Of a DNA stretch of 63,210 nt, positions 49,444-59,359 are shown one piece after another (position 1 is the first letter of the stretch; each line of letters begins with the position of its first letter). The stretch is taken from the NCBI GenBank assembly GCA_902812875.1, contig CADDZV010000002.1, positions 43,318 through 106,527 on the forward strand. The letters are read 5' to 3'. A program made the position numbers and the translations under genes. The notes under the pieces are model-generated. The model did no database searches and had not been told where the DNA came from. It saw only the letters and a program-made list of their open reading frames with translations. Origin of the DNA: Clostridiales bacterium (GTDB taxonomy: Bacteria; Bacillota; Sulfobacillia; CADDZV01).

Positions 49444-52149
49444 ATGTCCAATCCCGAGGCATGGCACGCACTGCCAGCGGCCGAGGTACTCGTGCTCCTT
49501 GGTACGCACCCCACCGGCGGGATCGCCGAAAAAGAAGCCACACGGCGGCTTGGCGTACACGGGCCCAATGCCATCCCCAAAGCCCCGCGGGCGTCCTTCC
49601 TGAGCCGGCTTTGGGCCCAGTTGAACGATTTTCTCATCCTCGTGCTCGCGGTGGCCGCCAGCGTGTCGGCCCTGGCCGGGCAGCCTGTCGATGCCGCGGT
49701 CATCCTGGGCATTGTGGTGGCAAACGCCGCCCTCGGCCTGTACCAGGAATCGAAGGCGGAACACGCCCTGGCACACCTGCAGGACCTCACACCACCGGTG
49801 GTGCGGGTGGTCCGGGACGGCCGCCTGCAGGAGATCCCTGCCGGTGAGCTCGTGCCCGGAGACCTCGTTCTGATTGCAAGCGGCGACCAGGTACCGGCGG
49901 ATTTGCGCCTGGTAGAGGCGCATAGCCTGCGGGTGAACGAAGCCCCCTTGACCGGCGAGGCCATGGCGGTGGAGAAAAACGCCGCTGTGGTGCTTCCGCC
50001 CACCGCCACATTGGCCGACCGCTTAAATATGGCCTACATGGGAACGACCGTGGTTTACGGGCGGGGCCGTGGCGTCGTGGTTAGTACCGGTCCTGGCACG
50101 GTAATCGGTTCCATTGCCGCGCGGCTGGCGGAAAGCCCCGTTGAGCACACGCACATGCAGCAGAAACTCGCTGAGCTCGGCCGGTGGCTTGGTCTGGTGA
50201 CGCTTTTTGTCTGTGCGGTGGTCTTCCTCGCAGGGGTATGGCAGCACAGGCCGCTTCTTCAGATGTTTCTCACGTCCGTCAGCCTGGCAGTCGCCGCCAT
50301 CCCAGAAGGGCTGCCGGCGGTCATCACGGTGGTGCTGGCCATCGGAACCCAACGGATGGCCGCCCGGCACGCCGTGATCCGGCGGCTCGGAGCGGTGGAG
50401 GCCCTGGGGGCAGTAAGCGTCATTGCCTCTGACAAAACGGGGACTCTGACGGAAAACACCATGGCTGCTTCGCGCCTGTGGCTGGCCGGCTACATGGTGG
50501 ATTTGCCAGCGGCGGAGCACCCAGCCGATGTCCCGGCGAGAAAACTTGCTTCCCACGTCCGCTGGCTGGTGGAGGCGGCGGTTTTGTGCAACGACGCCGA
50601 GATAAGCGTTGCCGCACGTGCCGGTGCCACGGACACGGCCAACGCCGCCATTTTGGGCGATCCCACCGAGGCGGGGCTGTTGCGACTGGGCATGGCACAA
50701 GGCGTGGATATCGAAAGTATCCGCCGCGCCCACCCGCGATGCGGTGAAATTCCTTTTTCCGCTGAAAGACGACGCATGGTCACGGTACACGAGTGGGGAC
50801 CGGCACAGCGGGTCGTGGTGAAGGGAGCACCGGAAATTGTGCTCACATTGTGCGACCGTATCATCACGGCCGAAGGCCCGGCACCGCTCACACACGAGTG
50901 GCAAAGCCGCGTGCAAGAAGCCAACGATGCTCTGGCCCTGGACGCCTTCCGTGTGCTGGCCGTGGCATACCGTGACCTGCCTGGCGGTGCGACCGTGCCG
51001 CCCGAACAGTGGGAGAAAGGACACGTATTTGTGGGGATGATTGCCCTGTGGGACCCCGTACGACCGGAAGTACCGGCCTGCGTGGCACGGGCAAATAGTG
51101 CCGGGGTAAAGACGGTGATGGTCACCGGCGACAACCCACGCACAGCCGCGGCCGTTGGCCGGGTGCTTGGGCTAGTGCCGACGGAACCGGCCCCGGGCAT
51201 GATCATAAGCGGCCAGGAGCTCGAGCATCTGTCCGACGAACAGCTGCGGGAAGCGGCCCGCAAAGCCGCGATCTACGCACGCGTTACCCCCGAACACAAG
51301 CGGAGGATTGTGCAGGCACTGCAAGCCAACGGGCATTTGGTAGCCGTCACCGGCGATGGAGTGAATGACGTTTTGGCCTTGCAAAGGGCAGACGTCAGCG
51401 TGGCGATGGGGATAACCGGTACCGACGTAGCCCGGGGCGTCTCGGACATGGTACTGACAGACGACAATTACGCCAGCATCGTGGCCGCCATCGAAGAAGG
51501 CCGCCTGATCTACGCCAACATACGGAAATTCGTGTATTTCCTCCTTTCCTGCAACGTCGGCGAAGTCCTCATGGTATTTCTTGCCATGCTATTGGGCCTG
51601 CCGGTCCCGCTCGAGCCGGTGCATCTTCTTTGGATCAACCTCCTGACCGACAGCTTTCCGGCCCTCGCTTTGGGACTCGAGAAAGGCGAAGAGAGCCTGA
51701 TGAAGGTGCGGCCGCGGAAACCGCACGAAAGCATCATCACGCCCAGTATGCAACGCGGCATCGCCGTGCAATCAGTGGCGTTGGCGGTGGCCGCACTGCT
51801 CGCATTGCTCTGGGGGCTTGGCAGCGGGCGCGGAATGTCGTACGCGCGCACCGTCACCCTGACAACGGTGATTGCTGCCGAACTGATGCGGGCATTCACG
51901 GCCCGCACGGAACTGGCCCCGGCTTGGGCGCCCGGCTTTCTGTCTAACGCAGCCTTGGTCGTGTCCGTAGCCTGGGCCGCCGGCCTTTTGGCGGCAGTGG
52001 TGTACGTACCGGTGCTGCAAGCGGTATTTCACACCACGGCTTTAGCCACGTCGGCGTGGAAGATCGCCCTTGGCCTAGGCCTTTTACCGGCCCTCGTGGC
52101 TGAGGCCGAAAAAGCCACCCAGCGCCGGCGTCTTGCCCGGCGGGGCTAA
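49444..52149 (+). CDS. P-type ATPase, SERCA-like cation transporter
   Basis: A protein of about 901 residues of the P2A type (Ca2+-ATPase). The ion site motif is [20 protein letters not shown] in helix 4, and [22 protein letters not shown] lies in helix 6. The phosphorylated Asp is in [11 protein letters not shown]. The nucleotide and hinge motifs are [16 protein letters not shown] and [21 protein letters not shown]. The actuator loop reads [10 protein letters not shown] instead of the usual LTGES. An ATG at 49387 is an alternative start; 49444 lies after TATAAT at 49392 and GGAGG at 49425. Confidence 0.9.
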   Translation: MSNPEAWHALPAAEVLVLLGTHPTGGIAEKEATRRLGVHGPNAIPKAPRASFLSRLWAQLNDFLILVLAVAASVSALAGQPVDAAVILGIVVANAALGLYQESKAEHALAHLQDLTPPVVRVVRDGRLQEIPAGELVPGDLVLIASGDQVPADLRLVEAHSLRVNEAPLTGEAMAVEKNAAVVLPPTATLADRLNMAYMGTTVVYGRGRGVVVSTGPGTVIGSIAARLAESPVEHTHMQQKLAELGRWLGLVTLFVCAVVFLAGVWQHRPLLQMFLTSVSLAVAAIPEGLPAVITVVLAIGTQRMAARHAVIRRLGAVEALGAVSVIASDKTGTLTENTMAASRLWLAGYMVDLPAAEHPADVPARKLASHVRWLVEAAVLCNDAEISVAARAGATDTANAAILGDPTEAGLLRLGMAQGVDIESIRRAHPRCGEIPFSAERRRMVTVHEWGPAQRVVVKGAPEIVLTLCDRIITAEGPAPLTHEWQSRVQEANDALALDAFRVLAVAYRDLPGGATVPPEQWEKGHVFVGMIALWDPVRPEVPACVARANSAGVKTVMVTGDNPRTAAAVGRVLGLVPTEPAPGMIISGQELEHLSDEQLREAARKAAIYARVTPEHKRRIVQALQANGHLVAVTGDGVNDVLALQRADVSVAMGITGTDVARGVSDMVLTDDNYASIVAAIEEGRLIYANIRKFVYFLLSCNVGEVLMVFLAMLLGLPVPLEPVHLLWINLLTDSFPALALGLEKGEESLMKVRPRKPHESIITPSMQRGIAVQSVALAVAALLALLWGLGSGRGMSYARTVTLTTVIAAELMRAFTARTELAPAWAPGFLSNAALVVSVAWAAGLLAAVVYVPVLQAVFHTTALATSAWKIALGLGLLPALVAEAEKATQRRRLARRG

Positions 52150-52167
52150 AAGCGGGGACAAAAAACA

Positions 52168-52202
52168 AAACGCCAGCGGCCATTGGAAGGCTACTGGCGT
52201 TT
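52168..52202. terminator. Terminator between converging ATPase and ferredoxin genes
   Basis: AAACGCCAG and CTGGCGTTT form a 9-bp stem around a 17-nt loop, with A- and T-rich flanks, after the P-type ATPase gene and before the end of the ferredoxin gene. Confidence 0.7.
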
Positions 52203-52256
52203 GCAGCTTTGATGTCCGATTTGGCCCCGGGCTCCTCGCCCGGTATCCGCCACCCA

Positions 52257-52544
52257 CTAGGCGGGCGGCTGCCACTTATCCGTATTCTCGAGCTCGTGTT
52301 CCGGATGCTGCCGCTTGTGCTTGGCCGCCAGCTCGTCCACGCTCTCGCGATGGTCAGGATCGGCGTGGATGCAGTCCACCGGGCAAACGGAAATGCACTG
52401 TTGGAATTCGTACCAGCCATAGCACTCCGTGCACTTGTTGGGATCTACCACGTAGATCTCGTCGCCGGGGCTGATGGCCTCGTTGGGGCAAACGGGCTCG
52501 CAGGCCCCGCAGGAAATGCAGTCTTCGAAAATCTTTACCGCCAC
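52257..52544 (-). CDS. Ferredoxin, 2[4Fe-4S]
   Basis: A 95-residue ferredoxin. The first cluster motif is CISCGACEPVCP. The second is CTECYGWYEFQQCISVCPVDC, which has the extended insertion of the YfhL/Allochromatium type. A His/Glu-rich tail of 30 residues (HKRQHPEHELENTDKWQ) follows. The start is GTG after GGAGGCGGAACAC. It may serve the nearby redox enzymes; the partner is unknown. Confidence 0.93.
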   Translation of the reverse strand: MAVKIFEDCISCGACEPVCPNEAISPGDEIYVVDPNKCTECYGWYEFQQCISVCPVDCIHADPDHRESVDELAAKHKRQHPEHELENTDKWQPPA

Positions 52545-52649
52545 GTGTTCCGCCTCCTCATGGTTATTGGGTACACAAATTAAGCCCCTGGGTCAGGGGT
52601 AAAACACACGTTACTATTCACCTGCTCCGTTGATATTCCTGCATCGGGG

Positions 52650-54314
52650 TCAGATTTTTATGCCCACCTCGCTGGCCATCGCGTCCAGGAACGTCTGGTC
52701 GTCAGTGAACCGCCGGGCCTGGGCAAGATAGTTCTCGATCACAAGCCTCCGCTCCGCCGGATTGATCCGGAAAGTGGAGGCGGCCTGCAGAAGATCGGAT
52801 TTGCCCACGGCCGCAGCCCCGCGGTCGAAAGCCAGCCGCTTGGCCCTGGTGACCAGTTCCTCCAGCTCGGCCCCGGAAAAGTGCACGGTGCGGGGAGCCA
52901 TCTCGCTCCGCAGAAATTCCAGCACCTCCGGTACCGGCATGTCAAGTGGGGTGGGAGACTTACGGCCGGAGCCGGTGATACCAAGGTGCACCGCCATGAT
53001 GTCTGCCCTGGCCTCGTCGCCGGGATACAGAAACGGTATCTTGTAGTCGAATCGCCCAGTACGCGTAAACGCCTCGTCCAAGTGCTCCGGCACGTTGGTG
53101 GTACCCACAATGATGGCCTCCCGGTCAGGCGTTCCAAGCCACTCGAGAAACTGGGAGAACACCCGCCGGGTTTCCTCTCCGGCCGAATCCGCCACTGCCT
53201 GGCCGCGCTTGCCGAACCGGTCGATTTCGTCTACGAACACGATGGCCGGGGACATCTTCTCCGCCAGCCGGATGGCGTTTTTCATGTTCTGCCCCGACTC
53301 GCCGAGCCACTTCGAGTAGATGTTCTCGGTCACCAGATTGATAAATGGCAGCCCCACTTCGCTGGCCAGGGCATTGGCGAACAGGCTTTTGCCCGTACCC
53401 GGCGGGCCAAAAAACAGCATGCCCTTGGGAAGGGGCAAGGCGAACCGCCTTGCACGCTCGGCGTCCTGCAGAACATTGATCACATATTTGCGTATAAAAT
53501 CCTTGACCGCCTGATAGCCACCGATGTCGGCGAAGCCCGATTGGGGCTCCTTGATCTCCAGCACCCCGGAGCGTTTTACCAGTTCCGACTTCAGCCGTTT
53601 GATCGCCTCCAGCTGGAAGTTGTGCTGCGTAAAGTAGGACTCAAGAAGGATGCTTTCCAGCTGGTGAAGGTTCAGGCCGGCCGTGGCCATGACAAGCTGC
53701 TGCAGCCGGTTGGCGTCAAGCGGCAGCTGCAGCTCATCGGCTACGGCCCCGATCGTGCTTTCACGTTCCCGCGCGGAAGAAGGGTCCACTGAGATCGTGA
53801 GCACCAGCTCGCGCGTGTACTCGTCGAGTATGCGCGTGACATCGGCCGTCACGAGAAACACGGTGGAGCCCTTCGTTACCACGGCCGGGTCGATCGCCCA
53901 GGCCCGGAGGGCCGCTTGCAGGCCGGTTTCGGATTCGCGGTGCTCGGCCAGGTTCTGGATGACAAAAATAGTGCGTGCACGCTTGATAAACTGGTCGATT
54001 TCCTTGAGCACTGCCCGCAGGCTGGTGAAGGACACCCCATCTTCCAGACGAGCGCGTTGCTGAAGGGGCGATGTCTGGCCCAGTGTTTTGCGATATGGCT
54101 CGACAGCAAACCCCTGGGTTCCAATGGCAACACGGCCAAGCCCGTCCCAGGGATCGTAAACAAAGATGTTGTCCGCGCCGCGAAGATCCGGATCGTGAAC
54201 GATGAAATCCTTTAGCTGGTACAACCGCTTGGGATCAGTGGTCTCAAACACAATCACCGGCGAGTAATTGCTACGGCGCTTCAAAAGCCCTTCCTGGATC
54301 CAGCTGTCATCCAA
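52650..54314 (-). CDS. Ycf46-like AAA ATPase
   Basis: A protein of about 554 residues. The N-terminal 230 residues are a degenerate ATPase-like region (SNYSPVIVFETTDPKRLYQL and ARTIFVIQNLAEHR). A classic AAA module follows: Walker A FFGPPGTGKSLFANAL, Walker B IVFVDEIDRFG, sensor VGTTNVP and arginine finger FTRTGRFDYKI. This layout is that of Ycf46 and relatives. It ends an operon with DUF1257 (Ycf35) and DUF2997 genes, the association seen in cyanobacteria. The start is uncertain: TTG at 54312-54314 has a distant SD. Confidence 0.82.
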   Translation of the reverse strand: MDDSWIQEGLLKRRSNYSPVIVFETTDPKRLYQLKDFIVHDPDLRGADNIFVYDPWDGLGRVAIGTQGFAVEPYRKTLGQTSPLQQRARLEDGVSFTSLRAVLKEIDQFIKRARTIFVIQNLAEHRESETGLQAALRAWAIDPAVVTKGSTVFLVTADVTRILDEYTRELVLTISVDPSSARERESTIGAVADELQLPLDANRLQQLVMATAGLNLHQLESILLESYFTQHNFQLEAIKRLKSELVKRSGVLEIKEPQSGFADIGGYQAVKDFIRKYVINVLQDAERARRFALPLPKGMLFFGPPGTGKSLFANALASEVGLPFINLVTENIYSKWLGESGQNMKNAIRLAEKMSPAIVFVDEIDRFGKRGQAVADSAGEETRRVFSQFLEWLGTPDREAIIVGTTNVPEHLDEAFTRTGRFDYKIPFLYPGDEARADIMAVHLGITGSGRKSPTPLDMPVPEVLEFLRSEMAPRTVHFSGAELEELVTRAKRLAFDRGAAAVGKSDLLQAASTFRINPAERRLVIENYLAQARRFTDDQTFLDAMASEVGIKI

Positions 54315-54368
54315 ACGCGCGGGTATACTAACCCCTCCTCCGGCGGCCGGTACGCCTGTGCCCAGGCT

Positions 54369-54596
54369 TCACCCACACCACGAATGAAACACTTGGTGCG
54401 TACTAATCCCTAGTGCTGCAAGCCGCCTGACCAATGCGCTCGCCACAGTCTGGGAATACAACTCGTTGATGTCCAGGCGGCCAGCCGTCACCCGTATCTC
54501 CAGCACACTCGCCGGACGGCCGGGCTCGGCCCCAACAGGGGAAGCAGGTGCATTAGCGACGGGCAGTGCCAATCCCACGTTCTTCGCCAGTTTCAT
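54369..54596 (-). CDS. Small hypothetical protein of the Ycf35/Ycf46 cluster
   Basis: A 75-residue protein that is not recognised. The sequence MKLAKNVGLALPVANAPASP leads to a Gly/Pro/Ala stretch and then to VLEIRVTAGRLDINELYSQT and VASALVRRLAALGISTHQVF. It overlaps the DUF2997 gene by 44 bp, so the two are coupled. SD-like GGGAGGCGGGC precedes the ATG at 54594-54596. Confidence 0.6.
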   Translation of the reverse strand: MKLAKNVGLALPVANAPASPVGAEPGRPASVLEIRVTAGRLDINELYSQTVASALVRRLAALGISTHQVFHSWCG

Positions 54597-54789
54597 CGGT
54601 GCCCGCCTCCCTTTCGGTCTCAGCCGCACTCTTGCGACGTATCTCCTGCACACCCAAACGCAGGCCGAGGCTTTTCAGGATCGCAGACAGCCGCTCGGCC
54701 TCGTCGAGGCATTCGTCGCCCTGGAAGCCCACGAAATCCGTCCTGATCTCGCCCCGCTCGTTTACCGTTACCACTACCCTTTTGGGCAA
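54553..54789 (-). CDS. DUF2997-like small protein
   Basis: A 78-residue protein whose first 55 residues resemble DUF2997: KRVVVTVNERGEIRTDFVGF, then QGDECLDEAERLSAILKSLG. The tail is charged (Glu/Arg/Thr). The start is TTG at 54787-54789 with GGAGGGG 5 nt upstream. DUF2997 genes are regular partners of DUF1257 genes. Function is unknown. Confidence 0.72.
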   Translation of the reverse strand: MPKRVVVTVNERGEIRTDFVGFQGDECLDEAERLSAILKSLGLRLGVQEIRRKSAAETEREAGTDETGEERGIGTARR

Positions 54790-54818
54790 GATATCCCCTC
54801 CACCCCGGATATGTGTGC

Positions 54819-55250
54819 TCAGAGCTCGGCCCGGATCCACACCTCGCGCCGGTCGTCCACTTTGACCTCGTCGAGGTCTACCTCGTAGTTCATTTCCTGC
54901 AAAGCCCGGGTGACGGCCAGGGCAGTAAAGTTCTGGACGATCTCGGCAGACAGGTCCCTGGCGGTGTGGGCAAAGCCTCCCCAGGTGTCGTAGAGAAACT
55001 TCACCTGACCCGTGTTTGGATCGACCTTGACGCCCAGGCCGCGCCGGAACTCGGGCACCACAATGGCAGCGTCGCACCGGACCCGCCGTCCTTCCGAGTC
55101 GGTGATGACGTCCACCACTTGGCCGCCGTGTGCGGCAGCTACCGCCTCCAACGCCGAACGCAAAAGCCGCCAGGCTTCGTTGTCTTCCAGGTTCATGCCC
55201 GCCACTTGGGGTATCTTGATTTCAGTGCGGTAGGAAGCTACGTGGCTCAC
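54819..55250 (-). CDS. DUF1257 (Ycf35-like) protein
   Basis: A 143-residue protein that looks like DUF1257/Ycf35: MSHVASYRTEIKIPQVAGMN at the start, then GQVVDVITDSEGRRVRCDAA, FRRGLGVKVDPNTGQVKFLYD, and FTALAVTRALQEMNYEVD. The start is GTG after GAGGAGTGATGGCAT. It is followed by DUF2997 and Ycf46-like genes. In plastids and cyanobacteria Ycf35 is of unknown function. Confidence 0.8.
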   Translation of the reverse strand: MSHVASYRTEIKIPQVAGMNLEDNEAWRLLRSALEAVAAAHGGQVVDVITDSEGRRVRCDAAIVVPEFRRGLGVKVDPNTGQVKFLYDTWGGFAHTARDLSAEIVQNFTALAVTRALQEMNYEVDLDEVKVDDRREVWIRAEL

Positions 55251-55298
55251 ATGCCATCACTCCTCTAGATCTCGCTTCACAAGGCCCCGGCCGCTGCC

Positions 55299-56102
55299 TC
55301 ATAATGTAATCCGTTTGGACAAATATTCGGCACGCCTTTTTTCGGCACGGAAAATGGCACTGCGTAGCTCCAAAAGCTCGTTTTCCAGGCGGTTTCTCTC
55401 CAGGGACAGGTCGGCTACCTCGCCGCTCTGAACCTCGCCCTGGTCTTGCGGCCGGGTGGTCAACCGGGAGAGACGCTCCAGCTCTGCCACGTTGTATTCC
55501 GCCTGGAGCTGGAGGTAGTGGTCGTCCTGCGGCGCCGCCGCTGCCAGCTCGCTCCGGAGCCTGGCCAAAACAGCATCGAGAGCGGCATCATCCATGGATG
55601 CGAACTGTCTTTGCCAATCCTGCACCTTGACGGCACGCACACGAGCGACGCCGCCGCCTTGCTGCCATTGCTCGATGGCAGCACGCAGCCTGTCCGCGGA
55701 CTCAGAAGCCTGCCTCGCACGAGCAGCCATGCTTTGTTCTTCGTCTCTGAGCGTGGCCAGGCGTTCGCCGATCGCGGCCAGCCGGTCGCGCACAGCCGCC
55801 TCCCGGGCGTGCAACGCTCCTATTTCACGGTCATAATCACGTTGCTTGATCTTGCGCCAAACCTCGGAAATCACCAAGGCGAATATGACGAAAAACGGCA
55901 AAGCAGTGAGAAACGAGGCCACCGCCAAGTATCCGCCCGTTACGGTGGGCAAAAGGGCGCGGTCGGCCAAGTAAGACAAGAACCACGCCAGGGCGAACGC
56001 TACCGCCAGCACTGCCTGGCTTTTCCTGGTGTATTGGTAGCGGACAAACAGGTAGATACCCCCGACCACCATTACCGCAAATAAAATGCCCAGTAATGGC
56101 AC
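55299..56102 (-). CDS. Membrane protein with long coiled coil
   Basis: A 267-residue protein. Three hydrophobic helices occupy residues 1-90 (GILFAVMVVGGIYLFVRYQY, then VLAVAFALAWFLSYLADRAL, then FLTALPFFVIFALVISEVW). After them lie about 170 residues with strong coiled-coil character (EIGALHAREAAVRDRLAAIG, and LERNRLENELLELRSAIFRA). The start is GTG 49 bp before the DUF1257 gene on the promoter side. It heads the Ycf35-Ycf46 cluster and might anchor that system at the membrane. No family was recognised. Confidence 0.7.
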   Translation of the reverse strand: MPLLGILFAVMVVGGIYLFVRYQYTRKSQAVLAVAFALAWFLSYLADRALLPTVTGGYLAVASFLTALPFFVIFALVISEVWRKIKQRDYDREIGALHAREAAVRDRLAAIGERLATLRDEEQSMAARARQASESADRLRAAIEQWQQGGGVARVRAVKVQDWQRQFASMDDAALDAVLARLRSELAAAAPQDDHYLQLQAEYNVAELERLSRLTTRPQDQGEVQSGEVADLSLERNRLENELLELRSAIFRAEKRRAEYLSKRITL

Positions 56103-56219
56103 GTTGTCCGCCCCCTCTCTTTGCTACTACTTGAGTTTAACCTGCCGGGGGTGTTTCTATCGCGCCGCCACGGTTTCTTTTGCCGTTATTATACTCTCAT
56201 CCCCTGGCACGGGATGGCA

Positions 56220-59200
56220 TCAAACGTCCAGGGGAGCGATGGCGTCGGCCAGCAACATTGCCAGGTTACTCCGGTGCTCAATGCTCCCACTGATCAAAAG
56301 CGGCGGCAGCGGATAGCCAAAAAGTATATGCCCGTAACGCTGGTAGACATGCTCGAAGACGGTCACATCAAGCATGCCGGTTTCGTCTTCCAAGCTGAGG
56401 TAGACGATAGTGCGGCCGCTGCGGGTAGGGGGACGGTGCGGCCGCACTGGCAAGCCCGCCACCTGTACATACGTGCCCTGCGGACGGTAACCGGCCTCTT
56501 TGGTGGTGAGAATCCCCCGTCCGGCCAAGGCACGGCGGAAAAACGCCATGAAATGCGGTCCCGGGCTCAGGCCCAGTACCTCCCATTCCTTCATGAACCG
56601 CTCGTAGGAGGAAAAATCGGCGATCTGCGGCGGGGGTGCGGCTGCGGGCGGAAAAAGACGCTGGCTATCCGGCCGCCCCGGCCCCGGCTGTCCCGCCCTG
56701 GCCAGGATCTCAGGCAGGCTCCACAACATGGCACGCCGGTTGGGATGCAGGCTATCGAAAGCCCCGCAGGCTACCAGGTTCTCGAGCACATCGCGGGGAG
56801 CATTTATCCGCCGGGCGAAATCGGCCAGGGACAAAAACGGGCCCCGGGCCTTACGCTCGGCCGGAATCGCCAATAAGAGGTGGGCGGTGATGCCCTTCAC
56901 CTGCTTCAAACCTATGCGGATGCCGTACCGCACCCGGCCGCCGCGGGCCGGCAGCTCCTCCGTCGTGAACGCCGCCTCACTGCGGTTTATGTCCACCGGC
57001 AGGATGGTAACCCCGCGGCGGCGGGCCTCGTCGCAGATGATATCGGGAGAGTAGTAACCCATGGGTTCGTTACTCAAGACGGCCGCGTAAAACTGGGCCG
57101 GGTAGTGTCGCACCAGGTAGGCGGTTTTGTAGGCCGTCACCCCGAAGGCGGCGGCGTGGGCCTCGCAGAAGCCGTAACTGGCGTACCCGGCGATGTAGGA
57201 AAAGATGGTGCCAGCCTCCTTCTCGCTCACCCCCTGCTCCACTGCCCGCTGCACGAAGTAGCGGCCGATCTCCGCCATGTCCGCAGGAGAGCGGGCGTGG
57301 GTCATCACCCGCCGCAGGCGGTCGGCATCGCCCGGGCTGAACCCGGCGATGGCGGTGGCAATCTCGATCACCTGTTCCTGGAACAGGACTACGCCGTAGG
57401 TCTTCTCCAGGATGGGCTTGAGTTTGGGATGCAGGTAACTGACCGGTTCCTCCCCGCGGCGGCGGGCCAGGAAGGGTTCTACCATGTTGCCCTTGATGGG
57501 ACCGGGCCGGATGATGGCCACGCTGTCGATGATATCCTCCAGGTTCTCGGCACCCAGCCGCCCCTGCAGGGCCCGCTGGGCAGGGCTTTCCAACTGAAAG
57601 ACGCCGATGGTCTGGCCCTGGTTCAGCATGCGGTAGGTGGCTTTATCGTCCAGGGGGATGGCGTCGTAATCGAACCCCGGCCGGCGCCGCTGGATGGTTG
57701 CGACCGCATCTTCTACCGCCGACAGAGCCCGCAAGGACAAAAGGTCCAGCTTGACCAGCCCCAGGTCTTCCACGTCGTCCTTATCGAACTGGCAGATCAC
57801 CTGTCCCTTGGCGGACATCTGCAGGGGCGAGAAATTGACAATGGGATCGCGGCTGATCACAAGCCCGCCCAGGTGGGTGGCCAGATGGCGGGGAAAATTC
57901 GCCACCGCCCGGGCCGTGTCGAACAGACGCTGGAATTTCCACTGGGGGATCCGGCTGTGTCGCAATTCCGGGAACCGGTCCATGGCTCCGGCGATGTCGT
58001 CCGCCCCCACGTACGGCAGCCGGCGAGCCAGGAAATCCAGCTCCTCCGCCGGGATGTCCAGGGCCTTACCCAGGTCCCGTACGGCCGACCTGGCCTGGAA
58101 GGTATTGTAGGTGGCCACCGCGGCCACGTGGTCGCGCCCGTATTTCTGGTATACGTAGGCGGAGACATCGTCGCGGTAACGGGCATCGAAGTCCACGTCT
58201 ATGTCTGGCTTTTCCGCCCGTTCCAGGCTGAGAAAGCGCTCAAACAGAAGCCCGCGCCGGATGGCGTCCACCTCCGTGATGCCCAGGCAGTAGGCCACGG
58301 CGGAATCGGCCGCCGACCCCCGCCCGCTGTAGCGGATGCCCCGCGCGCGGGCAAAACGGACCACGTCCCAGACAAGAAGGAAGTAATCCTCGTACCCGAG
58401 GGTGGTGATGATATCGAGTTCTTTCTGCAGGCGCTGGGCTACCTCCGGCCGCAGCGTCCCGTATCGCTTCCTGGCCCCCTGCCAGACCAGCTGGCGCAGG
58501 AACGAGGCGGCAGTCTCGTCGCCGGGCACCGGGAAAGCCGGAAAGGTGGGCCGGCCCAGGGTGAGGACAGGTTCGCACTGCTCCGCGATGCGGACCGTGT
58601 TGGCCACGGCCTCGGGATGACGGGCGAATACCCGGGCCATCTCCTCTTCCGGGGCCAGGTAGTTCTGGGCATTGAGCCGTCGCTCGGGATGCACGTCCTC
58701 CAGTTTTGTAAGGGTACGAGCGCAGGTGAGGATATCGTGCACGGGAAAGTCGCTTTTTTCGGCATAATGGACGTTGGCCGTGCCCACCACCCCCACGCCC
58801 AGCGCAGCCGCCAGATCCACCAGAGCCTGGTTCAGGCTCTGGCTGCCGGGGAGCAAGTTGCCCTCCAGTTCCAGGAAGAAATGAGCGGAACCGAAGATAT
58901 CACGCAAGCGACGAGCCGCCTCCTGTGCCTCTGCCAGTTCGCCGCGCAGGATGTGGGAGGAAATATAACCCCGCCGGCAGCCGCTGAGGGCGAAAAGCCC
59001 CTCGTGATACTGGGCCAGGGTCTCGAGATCGGCCTCGGGCTGCCCGCGCGGGTGGCCCATGTGTGCCTGCGTGAGTATGCGGCAGAGGTTGGCGTACCCC
59101 CGCTGGTCCCGGGCCAGCAGGGTCAGGTGGCCCAGGCTGGTGGTCACCTCCGCACCCTGGATAGGTCTGATACCCGTCTCCTGGCAGGCCTTTTGGAAGC

Positions 59201-59342
59201 GCACAGCACCGGAGACGTTATCGTGATCGGTGATGGCCAGGGCCGTCATGCCCAATGCGGCGGCCCGCGACACCAGGGCCTTGATGGACGACGCCCCGTC
59301 CAGGAACGAAAAAGGCGTGTGCACGTGCAGGTGGACAAACAC
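56220..59342 (-). CDS. dnaE2: Error-prone DNA polymerase DnaE2 (ImuC)
   Basis: A C-family polymerase of about 1040 residues, shorter than replicative DnaE/PolC. The PHP domain begins VHLHVHTPFSFLDGASSIKA and continues with TALAITDHDNVSGAV. The catalytic aspartates are in KPDIDVDFDARYRDDV, and SGRGSAADSAVAYCLGITEVD is conserved. A C-terminal OB fold (IVYLSLEDETGMLDVTVF) closes it. DnaE2 carries out damage-induced translesion synthesis with ImuB. The start is GTG at 59340-59342, 8 nt after GGGAGG. It is the last gene of the LexA-controlled imuB-DUF6504-dnaE2 operon. Confidence 0.9.
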   Translation of the reverse strand: MFVHLHVHTPFSFLDGASSIKALVSRAAALGMTALAITDHDNVSGAVRFQKACQETGIRPIQGAEVTTSLGHLTLLARDQRGYANLCRILTQAHMGHPRGQPEADLETLAQYHEGLFALSGCRRGYISSHILRGELAEAQEAARRLRDIFGSAHFFLELEGNLLPGSQSLNQALVDLAAALGVGVVGTANVHYAEKSDFPVHDILTCARTLTKLEDVHPERRLNAQNYLAPEEEMARVFARHPEAVANTVRIAEQCEPVLTLGRPTFPAFPVPGDETAASFLRQLVWQGARKRYGTLRPEVAQRLQKELDIITTLGYEDYFLLVWDVVRFARARGIRYSGRGSAADSAVAYCLGITEVDAIRRGLLFERFLSLERAEKPDIDVDFDARYRDDVSAYVYQKYGRDHVAAVATYNTFQARSAVRDLGKALDIPAEELDFLARRLPYVGADDIAGAMDRFPELRHSRIPQWKFQRLFDTARAVANFPRHLATHLGGLVISRDPIVNFSPLQMSAKGQVICQFDKDDVEDLGLVKLDLLSLRALSAVEDAVATIQRRRPGFDYDAIPLDDKATYRMLNQGQTIGVFQLESPAQRALQGRLGAENLEDIIDSVAIIRPGPIKGNMVEPFLARRRGEEPVSYLHPKLKPILEKTYGVVLFQEQVIEIATAIAGFSPGDADRLRRVMTHARSPADMAEIGRYFVQRAVEQGVSEKEAGTIFSYIAGYASYGFCEAHAAAFGVTAYKTAYLVRHYPAQFYAAVLSNEPMGYYSPDIICDEARRRGVTILPVDINRSEAAFTTEELPARGGRVRYGIRIGLKQVKGITAHLLLAIPAERKARGPFLSLADFARRINAPRDVLENLVACGAFDSLHPNRRAMLWSLPEILARAGQPGPGRPDSQRLFPPAAAPPPQIADFSSYERFMKEWEVLGLSPGPHFMAFFRRALAGRGILTTKEAGYRPQGTYVQVAGLPVRPHRPPTRSGRTIVYLSLEDETGMLDVTVFEHVYQRYGHILFGYPLPPLLISGSIEHRSNLAMLLADAIAPLDV

Positions 59343-59359
59343 CGGTCCCGCCTCCCGGC

